Source: Litomosoides sigmodontis
Lineage: Eukaryota; Nematoda; Chromadorea; Rhabditida; Onchocercidae
DNA: 64,000 nucleotides
Assembly: GCA_963070105.1 (NCBI GenBank)
Contig: OY718808.1
Location: 1,868,238 to 1,932,237, forward strand
Reading direction: 5' to 3'
The position numbers and the translations under genes were made by a program. The notes under the pieces were generated by a model, which was not told where the DNA came from, did no database searches, and worked only from the letters and a program-made list of their open reading frames with translations. Below are positions 39,001 to 52,161 of this stretch, in pieces. The stretch's first letter is position 1. Each line of letters starts with the position of its first letter.

Positions 39001-42000
39001 ACAGATCCAAGCTGAAAAAAAATCGCAATTAATGCCAAAGAAGACACTACACATATATAAAACATTTACAACGCACACACGTCAACTTCTTATTTATCTA
39101 AAAAATTATAGGTTTAGAACTTCGAAATAGCTTAATATCAGGAAAATGAAGCCAGTAATAATAAATTCTTCGAACACACCCAAATTTAAAATTAATTAAT
39201 GGGGTACATCCAACAAATTGAGAAAAAACTATCGATTTAATAGAAAAAATATGTGCATCAACTCATGTGCTATTTAATTACAATCCCAGTTTCCTTCTTC
39301 AAAACTCCAAACTTTCTTGGACACTTTAGTATTATTGAAAAGTTCTACTTTCAATTCATTCTTTCGCTCATAAATATACCACTAAGTAATAACTGAGTCG
39401 ACAAATTTTGTTTTAACAAAAAACTGCGGCAGTAGTGCTGTACCTGCTATGCGCTTCAGTCGATAGATCACCCTTTATCCGTTTACGCAACGGTCCCACA
39501 GATTTCTAAAAAAGGAAATGAATTATTTCTTAACAAATTATATCTTTTCCGACGAAACGAGATTCCAACGAATCTGTTAAAGAGAAATAGAAAAAACCAG
39601 TTTTTTTTCCCATATTTTGCTTACGCATCACACGCAGATGTGCACATCGTTTCAAAAGGCACATCCAAACAGAAGGTAAAGTCATAGAAGATTATATGTC
39701 AACATTTGTCCAAATGATTTGAAAAACATTACTTCACCAAAAAAGCAAATTATTAGTCATACTACCAGGAAGTGTAGTGCTCGAATGACAGACTCATCCA
39801 TTGATCATTTCTTTTAGATGATCCTTGGCTATTTGAAGTTCTTTCATGCAATGTCTCATAAAACAGAAATTTCGATTTATAGAAACAGAAGTGCTTTTTT
39901 TACTTTAAAACACTGGGTAATTAGGACGACACCCCAAAAGAACACAAGGAGTATCTGACTAGTTTCCCTTCTACACGTATTTATATAAAAAAATACTTTG
40001 AAGCGCTTATAAATAGTGCACACTAGAACTCATAAATATCTTTAATTTTATCAAAAGATTTGACCAGTAAAACGAGTGCTTAAAAGTGGCTTAATAATAG
40101 AGTTTCGGTACTTCGACTTTAGAATGGAGCAATTTACCGTTTTCCACTTGCTCTCCAAGTTGCTAATAAATCAAACTAATCATTACATCGATAATTCTTA
40201 AAGAAGTGATCATTCGCAAACATTTATTAACCACTGCAGTAATTATCCACTTTGTTAGAAGTTGGGATGTGAGGGAGCGAACGAATGTTACGCGTTGTAA
40301 AAAAATGAATTAAAAAATCAATATGTCTACTTCAGGAAATGGAAATGTAAGAGACATGAAAAAAATCATCCGGTTCTGCCATGGAAAATAGAATAACTGT
40401 GAAGAAAGTAAGATAGTAGGATGAATCAGGACCGGCAAGCTTATGAAAGGAGTAAAGCATTCACACCAGATTACAACTAGCCATTCGGAAAATGATGACT
40501 GTTTTCAGGAAGCACACACACACACACATTTTGCATTAAATGTAGGAGTTTCTACACCTACTTAACATTTTAATATTATAAATCTATACAACAAAGAACC
40601 ATACGTACAGTGTCGTCGGCAGGTTTAGCTTCAGCTATTTCCCGAATAAAGCTCCATGCAAAAGACTAAGACTTCATTATTCGCTCAGCTTACAAAATAG
40701 AATTTTTCCCTAAACCTCAGCAAGCATAATCTAAAATTACATAAACTTAGTTTTCGATTTTAAAGAGCTTACTTTTCTATTCTCCTTGATAAATAGTACC
40801 CCATGGTACTATTATCCGTTAATCCAATGAAATAAAAAAAGGATCAAGTAATGCAAAATTTTTTATATTTTACACATGTAAGCTGCTGTTTTAATTTCGA
40901 GTGACAAAATTATCTCACCAACGACAACTTTGGTTGTTTTAAATCAAAGCTTCCACTGAAAATTCGCTTCTGCAGAGAGCAGATATCTGGGCAAATATCA
41001 CGTGATGTTTCAGATGCGAACTGGATACGACATCCTTATGTCGTAAAGTAAAACTGATATATACATTAATGTAAAAAAGACGATCATGAGATATTGTGAA
41101 TGAATGACGGAAAAAGTTCCTGGGACAAATGCGACGTCATAAACAGAAAAACTCGCACAAAATGTCAAGAAAAAGAGAATAAACATAATAGTAAAACTCA
41201 TCGGATATAATAAAATCTTTGGATCGAAGTATTGCCATTAACACCGTTGTAAAAAAAAGAAAGAGTTATTAAAGTGCAATTTTTTCTTGACATCTTGTAT
41301 CCCGGGTGTATTCAGGACTAAATTACGACAAATTTTCTGTTAAATATATAAAATAATGCATGGCTAGACGATTTAATTACTTAACACTTATCACGGCTTC
41401 TAAATCTCACTTTATCTTCTAGGTACAGCTTCTGTTTCTGAATAACACGGTCTTCCAATACCACACAAGTAAGTATATTGACGATTAAAAATTACAAAAA
41501 GTGCAACTAATGTTTTACACTCATATGATAACTCTGCTTACACGCATTTATTACGTATTCCTGAAAATTAATTACCTCATCGGCTGTTGCAGTCACGCTA
41601 CTCGTAATGCATCCATCCCCTTCGCCGTGCTGGAGAGATCGGCGCCGACGTAATTCATACCTATACAACATATAAGTTTTAACTTCAGCATATAAAACAG
41701 CTTTAAAATAATAAAAACATGAATATTATAAAAGCTTGGGTAGCTTGATACGCAGAACAACTGGAATTTGTCATGATTTGTGAACAGAAGCCTAGGAGAA
41801 AGAATGACAACTTTAGCTTTTTTGTGCCATCGCAAACTATCACGAATTAAAGTGCAAACAGTATATGATGCTAACAGCGAAACCATACAGCTTCAATGAT
41901 TGGAGTAGTCTTAAAATGGAATAGTTGTATTTGACGGGGACATATATTTCGCTAATATCGGTTTATGTAACAGACGTTTTTTTTCTAATTTTTCAGGAGA

Positions 42001-42607
42001 AAACTTTGGTTCTTCTCGCAATTAAAGAAGGAATCAACCCAACTTAATGTTTTTTATTGTTAAATCACCTTTTCCTGGCAGCCATATCGGTGATATCCGT
42101 TTGTACAGGTACTGACTGGAGGAACGAAACTGAACTACTCACTGGCGTTGAAGTTTGTACTGTTGGCGGTTCTGCAGGATCTGCTTGCCCACTGTTACGA
42201 CGTCGCAGAACTGTAATTTGTAAAAAATTAAAACGTTAATTAAATGATGCCAAAACCTGTCGTAACCTTAACGATCTCACAACCACGATGTCAACTCTTC
42301 TCCCAATCACACGTGACTTACGATACAAACAAGAATTTGACAGAAAATAAACTGAAACGGCATAAAAATGATGAAAACCTTACGCATATTACAAGAGCTC
42401 TAAATTTTTAAAAGATCTGTGACTCTGTTATAGGCTCTTTTGTCGTGCAAAAAGCCATCAAATGATAACCAAAACTGCCGAGGCATATCAAAAAAAAATT
42501 ATACCCATGCTATGCAAAGTGATCTTTCGCTTTTTTCCGCGAATCAAAGTTTGTCGGGATAGGCTGGTCGACAGATTCGTACTTGAATCGTCTTCTCCAT
42601 CCGCCAT
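31934..42607 (-). CDS. dre-1: FBXO11/DRE-1, F-box substrate receptor of an SCF ubiquitin ligase
   Basis: Nineteen exons, 915 aa (human FBXO11 about 927): 42607-42505, 42210-42069, 41660-41576, 39505-39444, 39011-38939, 38832-38744, 38322-38190, 38024-37817, 37377-37144, 36510-36266, 35944-35812, 35506-35241, 34462-34340, 34141-34056, 33695-33482, 33150-32964, 32830-32683, 32398-32300, 32051-31934. Domain order: low-complexity basic N-terminus, F-box at about 147-186 (ILPDEIF...FSFL...CSAVSRRF...LW), then CASH/parallel beta-helix repeats at about 300-830 (repeated G-I-x-V and N-x-I motifs such as [14 protein letters not shown]), then a UBR-type zinc finger at about 845-883 with Cys/His ligands ([24 protein letters not shown]). 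In C. elegans DRE-1 targets BLMP-1 and controls developmental timing. A 57-nt in-phase exon candidate lies in intron 3 (finding). An out-of-frame ATG precedes the chosen start. Confidence 0.96.
36041..36082. repeat. (AT)n microsatellite in a dre-1 intron
   Basis: About 20 AT units in the intron between exons 10 and 11, with a shorter run at about 35957-35975. It is self-complementary. Confidence 0.95.
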
Positions 42608-44136
42608 ATACCATAAGTAATTACCTTAACTGTGTAATTTGTGAAAAAAGAAAAAGCTAGCTGAACTCAGAACCATATGCATTTTAAAACTACAAATTTC
42701 ATTATACCCAACAAATCTGAACTTGACTGGCCAGTTGATTTAATCTCAGCTATTTGAAATATACAGATCAGATTTCTGGAATGTAACGAAATTTATAATT
42801 TTAAAGAACATACTGTAAATTGTTCAGTAACGCGTTTTTTCGAGAAGAAACAATTTCAGATCTCTGATTTTCCGAATCATTTAGGGAATCATATCAGAGT
42901 TGACATGCCAGTTGAGATACGTATGCAGAAGGTGATGCATCCGATAATTTGGCAGTTTTTCTGGAAATCTTTGATGTTACGTAGACCCAATCCAATGTTA
43001 ACCATTAGAAAAATGGTAAAACATTTATCAACACAAAAAGAGAAACATAAAGACTACGTCTAGCAACAGTTGAGTGGTCGGCATACATTTCAATTAACAA
43101 CCTCCTTTTTTTACAAAGAGAACTGCAAGAGATGAACTAGCCCAACAGGTTTTTTGTCCCCAAATATTTCTTCTCCCTTCCCATTTTTTGCAGGGTAGTA
43201 CAGTTGAAGTGAGGGGAGAAAAGAGGCGATTTTGGTAGAAGGAAAAGGAATGGATAAAACAAAAAAAAAAATGCAAGTCTCTTGAATCATGCATCAATCA
43301 ATAATAACATACATATTGCAAAACAAAAAAAAATTATTAGTAGTTTCTGATACTCTATCCGTTATTATCTCAGGTTATTTCTAAAAAAAAACAAAAGAAC
43401 ACTTCGTTTTCCGATATTATAAACATCATAAATGTATCAACATATTGACAAGTATCACATCAACATACTGATAAATATCACAAATGGATATTAAAAGAAA
43501 CGCTTTATAAAATATTTATTTCAAAACATCCGCTTTGTCAATAGACCAATGAAAAGAATGCAATCAAAAATCAAATATTTGTCTTCACTTCATTTTTTTT
43601 TTCTTGATAAAGCGATTGTTGATCTTGATATAACACACTGTGAGGATTTCATTTTCTACCAAAAGCATTCAAAATTTACGGTAATCGTCATGAAGTGATG
43701 TATGCACGTGTTAAATTAGGAGCAAAACATTCAATTCACTAACGTGTGTAACATGCAAAACAAGCATAATGCATACACAATTGCAGTCCATTCAATAAAT
43801 GCAGAAATGAGGTGAAACAAATCAATCATACCTCATCTTTTCCAACTCATACAATTTGATGTGATTTATTAATGAAGCTGTAAGTGCTGCATCTCACAAT
43901 AACCTTTCCAAATCCTATAGATCAATCAGCTAGGTTAGTTAGACAATGTGAATGAACCCTAATACAATTTGTATCGAGAGAACGTCCACATGAAATTGGA
44001 TAGAACAAAAAAAAAAAAAAAGGAAATTTCCTCGGACACTAAATCAATCGTCAGATAGACAGAAATGATTAAGTGGAACGAACGATGAGTGCCAATACCT
44101 TCAGGTAGATGACACACACTCACCCTATCAGCTTTT
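42608..44136. other. Intergenic upstream of dre-1
   Basis: An acceptor-like ATTACACAG sits just before the dre-1 leader at about 42630 and may be its trans-splice site. The rest is AT-rich with no exon I trust. Confidence 0.45.
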
Positions 44137-45549
44137 TCACAACGAAGCAATTCGTGGATTTATCAAACTGTTTGGCGAGTCATATCGAACGACTGCACTG
44201 GACAATGGTTTAGTGCTGAAAAAGAAGTGAAGTCCGCCAACTGCTTCAACGATAACCATCCACCTCACTCGTCCCCTCCCCCCCCCCCCCCCTCTCCCTT
44301 TTCCCCTCCCTTCAACCTGAACAGTAATAGTTAATCTTTCAATATTATATTGAACTAAGATAGATGTATACTGCGCGAAACACACACACACACACACACG
44401 CACACACACACACACACACGCATATAAACATATGCATAAATGCCGCATGGAAAAGAAAATGAGAGCCATCGAATCATTCAATATCTACGACGAAAATTCG
44501 AAATGCACCACACACACACACACACGCGTACACACACGCACACACATATATATACACACGCACATATACAATATTATATATATATATACATACGGAATCG
44601 ATAGATGCCCTCTAAGCGTCGGTTGTGAGACACAAGCCATCCCCCTCCCCCCCCCCCCCTCCCCTCCTCCCTCCCAAACAGGCGTACTACCACCACCACC
44701 ACCACCACTATCGCCACCACAGCAAAGGACAGATATTTTGGATGATTCCGGATTAATCATTGAAATCTATCTCATAGGTCACTTGTGGAATTTGCCCTAA
44801 CTCATGAAGCTGAAGAGAGAATGGAAAGCTTTGGTGGAATATATGCTTTCACAGTATTACCATCAAATGCGTACGTCAACATCATACGTCAACTGTGGAC
44901 GCAATTCCACGTGACGATGTGCTTGGGACAGTTTTGCTATGCTATTGAAAAGATAATTTTTGCAAAAATCATTGTCCCGTCAATTCCCTTCATGTCTTCC
45001 TCAACAATGAAAGAGGAAAAATGATGGAGCTCCTCTCACTCTCACTACAGTTACCTCAAGGAAGCTTCTTGCACTGGCAATTTTTGTAAAAATTTCTGTA
45101 AATTTCTGTAAAAAATAGCCTCAAGCAATCCAATCCCATCGTACGAGTGGATAAGATGGCTTTGTAAAAAATTTGCATTAATCAATCACCTAGCACAGCA
45201 CAGTGTCATAACAGTGTGAACAGTTTTCACTTCTTCATCCAACAAAACATTAAATGATAAATGCAAAAAAAAAAAACAAAGACGAAACATTAATAGCGAG
45301 TGTGCATGCATATACGCGGACTGGAAGAGAAATAGCAAAACACGGAAACGTTTACGTCGTTTGCGTCGTTTTCGAAATCATCTCATCTCCTCTTTTCAAG
45401 CAAATAGTGAATGAGAAAATTGAAGAAATTTCCGGTGCGTGTGCAGTAAGCGTAACTCTATTCAAATATTTTCCAGCAAATACTCACTCATCCCATTTGA
45501 GCACTTTCAGATAATATACACTAATTGAATGACATCAACAAAAAAAGTA

Positions 45550-45589
<40 letters not shown>

Positions 45590-45806
45590 ACGCGTACGCA
45601 CACCATACCTAGCAATCCTGGTTGCCAAATCTTCAGGAGCATCCAATTTCACACACTGAGGTCCGTTAAATACGAACGCAGTTCGAGAATTTTCGTCTGG
45701 TGCATCATTTTGTGGTGTTTTGGTGCGCAGTGGTGAATGTCCGGGATTCCGTGGTATTCTCTTTAGTATGGGTGAATTCTGGTTGGAATAATTATGAGCG
45801 CATAAA
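44137..45806 (-). CDS. Unrecognised gene, two 3' exons seen, 5' end missing
   Basis: Exon 45806-45609 has a strong GTATGG donor and an open frame of ordinary composition (SPILKRIPRNPGHSPLRTK, NSRTAFVFNGPQCVKLDAPE). It leaves phase 2. Exon 44215-44137 has a TTTTTCAG acceptor, enters in the matching phase and ends at TGA after NSLINPRIASL. The Pro/Arg/Ser-rich, TP/SP-containing character suggests a disordered nuclear or cell-cycle protein, which is only an impression. No in-frame ATG is present, so at least one 5' exon lies between 45807 and NOP53 or further away. Other exons may hide in the 1.4-kb intron, which is full of microsatellites. Confidence 0.42.
44272..44700. repeat. Low-complexity cluster: poly-C and (CA)n tracts
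   Basis: C-rich tracts at about 44272-44311 and 44641-44680, CA/CG-CA tracts at about 44382-44420 and 44508-44570, and a CCA run near 44690-44708. They give spurious proline- and glycine-rich frames. Confidence 0.9.
45552..45592. repeat. (CA)n microsatellite
   Basis: About 16 CA units, then TACACACGCG; within the intron of the unrecognised minus-strand gene. Confidence 0.95.
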
Positions 45807-46016
45807 CTGGATGTGATAGTTTGCGCAAATATGTGATAGTTGGACGTTAGTAAATGATAATTGGATGAAAATCAGACGTTTAAGTGATAGATGGATGATG
45901 GCAGTTCTGATAAGGATTTCACGGAGATAGCAAAATGTGTCAGTTTTCGTTTGGCTAATTCCGGTCATGCTGTTGAAGGTTTGCTCAACTAATGGTAAAT
46001 ATATAACGAAATCGTG
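45807..46016. promoter_or_regulatory. Short head-to-head interval, possible bidirectional promoter
   Basis: Only 210 bases separate the minus-strand exon at 45806 from the NOP53 start at 46017. If no further 5' exon exists, both promoters or leaders must lie here. No TATA box or clear acceptor is seen. Confidence 0.3.
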
Positions 46017-48825
46017 ATGAGCGATAATGCGAAGCAATCCGGGAAGGTGCGGAAATGCCGAATTTCACGGAACAAAAAACGTTACTGGAAAAAAGGCGTG
46101 CAAATTCAGGATGTGGAGGATTTTCTCTGTGAAATTCAGGCTGATGAGGTTGATGGTATGCGAGAAATATCTAATTTCCAATTACAGCATAGTTTAGAAG
46201 AGAAAAAAAACGTTTCTAGATTGAAGTGTATTTTTTTTAGCTGATTAATCAGTGGTGTGATAAATTAGCTTAATGATCATAATAACTTTTAAAACAGTTA
46301 TTCTACCGAATCTTATTTATTTCATGTGTAAAAAATCAAAACGATGATAGCCTGTTTACTATCGACAAGAAACCTGATCATAGCAATCTTAAATTAACTA
46401 GACGACAGAGGGCGGCTATGACGAAGAGATTAAAAAAGACGGAGTTAGTTTGTATTTGTAATGGTTATGGATGTACTATTATTCGCTTCCTGGATAGGTT
46501 ATGCAATTTTTGGGAACGGCAACTTTTTATTGCTTCAAATGAGAGTATAGCAGGCTATGCGTAGAATAGAGCTACGCTTGACTGCATTTCTGTTTTTCAT
46601 TTGGGCCTGTGATCAATCGAGTTGTTTTTTTCTTGTAACGATATAACTTTAGACCGATGGAGCACAAAGAGAATGTTTCTAAACGGAAGCTTAAAAAGAA
46701 GCTTCCAGAAAAATCGAAAAAACCGGTCACAGCCAAGTCTGATCCCTTGGAAAGTCCAGCAATCCAGACTAGAAAACCGTATGATCTTTGGGGTACAGAT
46801 TTTGCATAACTAAAATTTTTAATTTTTAATTGTTTAGTCGTAAATGACATGTCCGAGAATTGTTCGGTTTGATTCCATACTTTTTTATTGTGAAATTTTT
46901 TCTGCGTACCTACAAGGAAAGACAGAGCGTGTTGGAGAGTAGAAGAGTGAATTGTGATGCTCCTTTACCGTTTAGCACTTTCAGCATTGACCATTTTCGT
47001 GATTTGGTGATGCAATTTTGGAGTTTAATTTTCTACTTTTAAGGCCAACAGCCGCAAAGGGAGGTTTCGGCGGCGGAAGAATACTATCTTCTCACCACCA
47101 AAAAAAAACCGCCACAAGAACCGAAAACAATGAAGCATATATCGAGCATATTACTGCATGTGGAGGTTGCTCCTGCAGGTGCTTCATATAACCCACCTGT
47201 GTCTAAATATTTGGTTAGTGAATTTAAATTTTTACTGTGCGGGGCCGTGTGGAAGAAATGAAATAATCGAGTATGTCACGTTGATCAATGTGACTTTAAC
47301 GTGTATTCTAGGACTATGTTACTCAGGTAGCTGAAGAAGAAAAGAGAAAAATTAAAGAAAGTGGAAAGCTGAGGCGTGAGTTTGCACTACTTAAAGAGAA
47401 ATACGCCACCCAGGTTTGCATTGTTCTTCATCTTTCGCACCTTTGTCAATGGCAGTTCTGATTTTCGCTTTCATTATTTCTTCAAGAAATATTTTAGGAA
47501 GAAATAGAATTGGAATTAAGGAGGGGTCTTAATGACAGTGATGATAACGATGACGAAATGCTAGAAGACAGTAATGAAATAGAGCAGAACCACTTAGCAA
47601 GTGAGTTGAGGCCCACCATAATTTTTTTTGTGGTTTGTTATCTCCGTGCTTCGAAGTATTTGGAAATTTTTAAATCTTTTTAAGATAAAAGGCCAATCAT
47701 TAAGCGAAAAACAAAAAAAATGCGACGCCGGGAATATGTGCAACGAAAACAGGAAGGAATTAGAAATGTATCTGCATTACGGAAGGAACAGATGCATCTT
47801 ATTTATTCGTAAGCATTTCGCTGTGTCATTTAATGAAATGTTATGACTAGCAGTTCCTTCAGAGAGAACATTTTTCGAGAACGTGTACTCATTAAATATT
47901 GTAGGGCTCGGAAGTTGAATAAAGAAATCAGTACAGAAATGCAAAGGCAGGAGGAATTTTCGATTAAACGGAAAGAACATAAAGTTAGTTGTAGTTGATT
48001 TCACGGCTTTTTTTGTTTGACATCGAAATTATTGCCAAAAATGCTATACGTAACAGAAAAAAATCGGTGGTTTTGTCACTTTGATGGTAATCAATGTCTT
48101 TAATGGTGGTTTGTTGGCAATTAGTTTGATGATGGTCAATCAATATAAATTTTTGTGTCAATATCAATCGTCCATTATATGTATTCTTCAGCTGATGAAA
48201 AAATTTGCTGGTACACAGCGCTTGGGTCGCGGAAAGTTTAAACCGTACGAGCAACCTGTTTTGTTAACTGAAGAATTGGCAGGCTCTTTACGAGAACTAA
48301 AGCCACAGGTTTTAATTCACTTGTTACCTGGGCTCTTTTTAGTCTTTGTATTATCTGTTCCAGGTTCCTGTGCTGCGAAGTTATTCTCTATCCTTTCCGA
48401 TGAATGTCGTTGTTTTTATTCACTAGCAGGGTGGAATTAATTTTGTGTCATCAATTTTATTCAATCACAAAATGATTCAAAAAATTTTTCTTAAATATTT
48501 CCCTCGTTGGATCGCATAGGTGCAAGCAACGTTACGACAAATTTGAAGTATAAAACCATTTACTTCAGATTTTTCTTGGTGTTTTGTATACAATTTTCTG
48601 CAAGAATTTTTTTACCTTCTCGATTATCTTTTTCCTTGACTATGGTGGAGTTAAATCTTACAGGGCAGTATTTTGACGGAACGCTTGAAAAGTTTGCAAA
48701 AAAGGAATATACTGTCGATATCTGGAGAAAAGCGACATAGAAGAAAATTGAAAAACAAGTTGCGATTTAAAGAAAGGGAAAGTAGGAAACATCAAGAAGT
48801 GAAACTTGGTACACGTTTGATATGA
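46017..48825 (+). CDS. NOP53: Ribosome biogenesis protein NOP53 (GLTSCR2 family)
   Basis: Eleven exons, 440 aa (human 478): 46017-46225, 46351-46443, 46653-46792, 46838-46861, 47044-47213, 47312-47413, 47498-47600, 47685-47808, 47905-47983, 48192-48308, 48664-48825. NOP53 acts in late 60S maturation in the nucleolus, where it recruits the exosome for ITS2 processing. Family landmarks in order: SRNKKRYWKKG near the N-terminus, LFTIDKK, KPYDLW, EEYYLLTTKKK, VEVAPAGASYNPP (the most conserved block), an acidic stretch with NDSDDNDDE, a long basic coiled-coil region, RLGRGKFKP and ELAGSLRELKP, then the basic C-terminus after LKSLQKRNIL. The 24-nt exon 4 is the least certain; skipping it also keeps the frame. 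The model starts at ATG 46017; a GTG directly upstream is not needed. Confidence 0.92.
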
Positions 48826-48896
48826 TACGGGTGCAGCTCGTTTGGTCATTTGTTTTTTTTAATTCATTCGTTTATTGTTAATCCAAAAAACTCAAT

Positions 48897-48902
48897 AATA
48901 AA
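48897..48902 (+). terminator. Poly(A) signal of NOP53
   Basis: AATAAA 72 bases downstream of the stop codon. Confidence 0.6.
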
Positions 48903-50451
48903 TTGCGTAAATTGATAACAATACCCACGAGGAAAAACAGCAGAACATATTTGTTGCTATTAGTAAATTTAGTTTCGAAAGTAATTAAAAAGATTATTAG
49001 TTCCTAAAAAATAGCTTAAAAATGTTGCTAATAAAGAAGAAAAATTGCATGTGTTTTGTGGCAAGGAAAACTTGATACAGGAAAATTCTCTATTTAAACC
49101 ATTGACATCTACAGAAAGAGTTTGATTCCTGAAATTCGTTTAGTTGCGGTTTAATTGCGACATAGAGTACCATCCGATGCGACGATTTTAACACAGATTG
49201 TTATGCGACAATTTTGTTGTAACATTCGCTTGTTATTTTGCACATTGTTTTTCAGGAAATGTGACTGTCTTTCAACATTTTATAATGCAGTTAAAATAGA
49301 AGTTGAAAATTACAACATTTATAGAGTTAAGATTTGACTGTCGTATTGATCGTTATTTGGTCATTACGTTTATTGTTGCAATGATTTAGATACCGTCTGT
49401 GTCGAATACCATGATTAAATCGTAACCTTAGTTTCAGAAAACAACGAAAATGTAGTAATCATTGATGCGGATGTATGGAAGTACATAGTTAATGCTGTCG
49501 TAACGACATTTTAAAAATTGATGCCTGTTAGGCCATCATTAGGTGTGAATGGTAAGATAGATAATGGTATGCTGTATGTTGCGCACAAGCTGTTCACAAC
49601 AACCAGATATAATGATGGATTTAAATGGTGCGCATCCACTCATTCATTCTTCAAACTACCACTGATTTTGCAAGAGGTTGAAAACGTTGTTATCATGTGA
49701 TATAGGAGTGGTACAGAAGCTTGAATTTGTACGTACGTAATGATGAAATATTTAGGCGGAGAAGTGAATGAGCAAAGGTTAGTTGTCAGTTGTGTGGACG
49801 AAGGGAGGTAGGGTGGGGGGTAGGTGGGAGAGTTTCTCAGCTGAAAACTAAATGATGTGTTGTGGATGAGAATGAAGAAGAGAGAGAGAGAAGGGAGGAG
49901 ATGATAATGATGACCTAGTGACCCGATTTCCAGAATTAAAATTATCAAGTGGGATGATGGTTTTCTCTAATCATGTATATAGGTTTATATGTATGTGCTC
50001 GTATATACAATTTCATCTCGTCCATTCTTTTCATATCGTAGTGTCCGTTTAACTTGAAATGAATGGTTTGCTACCTCAATACGGACATAGTGATTTCATT
50101 CCAATCCCCCCTACGGGGTGACATCCAAAGGAAAAAAGGAAAACAGTAGCACCATTATTCAAACATCAACAAATAGTGGCTTAGCATTTGTTATATAGCA
50201 AATGTTGAAAAGTCAAAACCAGAAATATCAAGTTGTTCAGTTTCAGGAACAAAAAAAAGCAGAAAAAAATATATTGTTAGAAGTGATAGGTACTTGTGTT
50301 CAATTAAAATACGTTAAAATTTATTGCATCAAATTCCTAATGAATTTAGTTCAGTAAGTGTATTGAACAATGTAAGGTGTTACATTGTGATAGTTGGAAA
50401 TTTAAAAAATTGTGTGGATGGAATGATTTTTGCATATGACATATGGCAATT

Positions 50452-50684
50452 TAAATGCTCATAAATTTGTTTGATATCATTCGATTACGAACAGCCAAGG
50501 CATATTCCCACACTAACTTTTGAATCTCATATCGGTGATTGTTCCGTTTTTCGTTAATAAACTGTTGCAAGCAGCCACTGGCATTATGAGAGAGGTGGTC
50601 TCGGAAGAATGCAATTTTAAATTTACCAACAAAAGATGTTATTTGCTCTGTTTGTAAAACGTCTTATTAAATTTTAAGTTTTAA
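50452..50684 (-). pseudogene. Orphan protein-like reading frame
   Basis: About 77 codons open on the minus strand, ending with TAA at 50454-50452, with no ATG in the protein-like part. The translation has ordinary globular composition rather than repeat bias: FVGKFKIAFFRDHLSHNASG, QQFINEKRNNHRYEIQKL and VWEYALAVRNR. It could be a terminal exon of an unseen gene, a decayed pseudogene or a remnant of a transposon. I recognise no family and found no convincing partner exon. Confidence 0.3.
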
Positions 50685-51960
50685 AAGTTTAACGTCTAAT
50701 CCAATGACTGATAAATCACTTTTAAAACTTTTGCTGCAAATTTAATTGTTTGCAATTGCATGATTGAATCAAATTTTTAAAGCAACAATTTTGGAAACGA
50801 ATCATCGGAATGAAATATGAAACAGAGGAAGAGAGAAAATGCATGAAAAAATAAAACATAAGTGATCAACTTGTGCAAATTTTGAAACAGTAAAGGTAAG
50901 ATGCTCGTTTAGTTGAATTTCAATATAAAGTGCCAACAAAATTTTTAGCTCAAATTGCTCAAATGAAAGAATTGCTTCGATTGTTTGTTTCAATGCAGCA
51001 CAATTTTGTAAATTTAATGCAGCACAATTTTGTAAATGGAGCGAATAACTATTTATGTGGTATTAATTCAGGTCAAAGATGTAATAGCTAATTGCTGCGA
51101 ATATTTAGAACAACAATTAGCGCACGAAAATTCCCATGCCAATAAAATGCTCAAATTTTCTCTTTATTTCTCTAAAATATCTTAAAAATGACTTGTCAGA
51201 TTGTCCACACGTAATAATTGCGCGTAATTGCTTGAAAACAAGACGAGCTGCACAATCAACCGTATGGAAGTTAAATGTGTAATGATGAGATGTTTGTAAT
51301 CGTTTTATCCTCACCTAGCTTTATCTTTCAACCAACTTATCTGCTCACCTGACATTTATTTCTGCAAATTTTTTCAAAATAAAAATTGACATACAAAGTT
51401 TTCAATTCAATTCAATCTCATTTTTAATTGATAAAAAGCTGCTTGGATGACATTATCATGTGTCGTAGGCTAAAATTAATCTTTATTTTTGTTTTCTGAA
51501 TTTTCCTCCCCTTTTTTTTTCTTTGAAAACGAAAACAGGAAGATATAAATAATTTGATCATCCATTGAAATTTTAATTTTGCTTTTTTTTTTGCTCCAAT
51601 TTCTACAAAAATCTCTGCAACAAAACTTTTCAATGAAACTAAACTGTATTTTTTTTCTCAATTTTTACGCTCATCAGAATAATTGCGCATAATTTGAAGC
51701 TAAAAATTTTTCTCACATTTCAAAAAAAAAAAGCAATGATTAATTAATGTCTGAATGAAGCTAAAGGAGAAAAAATTTTTTTCTAAAATGTTAATATGTC
51801 AACTTTAAAAGTACTGTGCTTCTGCCATTGCTATCCCAAATTCAAAACGAACTTGAACGTGGACAACAGCGAGAAAGTTTTACCGATGAAAGTGAATGGA
51901 AAAAAAAAAAGCGAAGTTGTTCGTGTTCGTTGTGTCATGTCCTGCTACGTGTACACATGT

Positions 51961-52080
51961 GATGATGATCATAATAATGATAATAACGATAGTGACGATG
52001 ATGATGATGATGGTTATGATGATGATGACGACGATGATGATGATGATGATGGTTATGATGATGATGATGATGACGATGAC

Positions 52081-52111
<31 letters not shown>

Positions 52112-52161
52112 GATGATGATGAACGATGATGATGATGATGATGGTTATGATGATGATGGTT
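51961..52161. repeat. (GAT/GAC)n trinucleotide repeat
   Basis: About 60 triplets, mainly GATGAT with GAC and GGT interruptions. It gives a poly-Asp frame on the plus strand and poly-Ile/His frames on the minus strand. Confidence 0.95.

Noticed and set aside
43094..43297. 67-codon minus-strand frame upstream of dre-1
   Set aside because: Composition follows poly-pyrimidine DNA and no splice-supported partner was found.
45792..46037. 81-codon frame spanning the NOP53 head-to-head interval
   Set aside because: Does not join the 45609-45806 exon convincingly and has no family resemblance.
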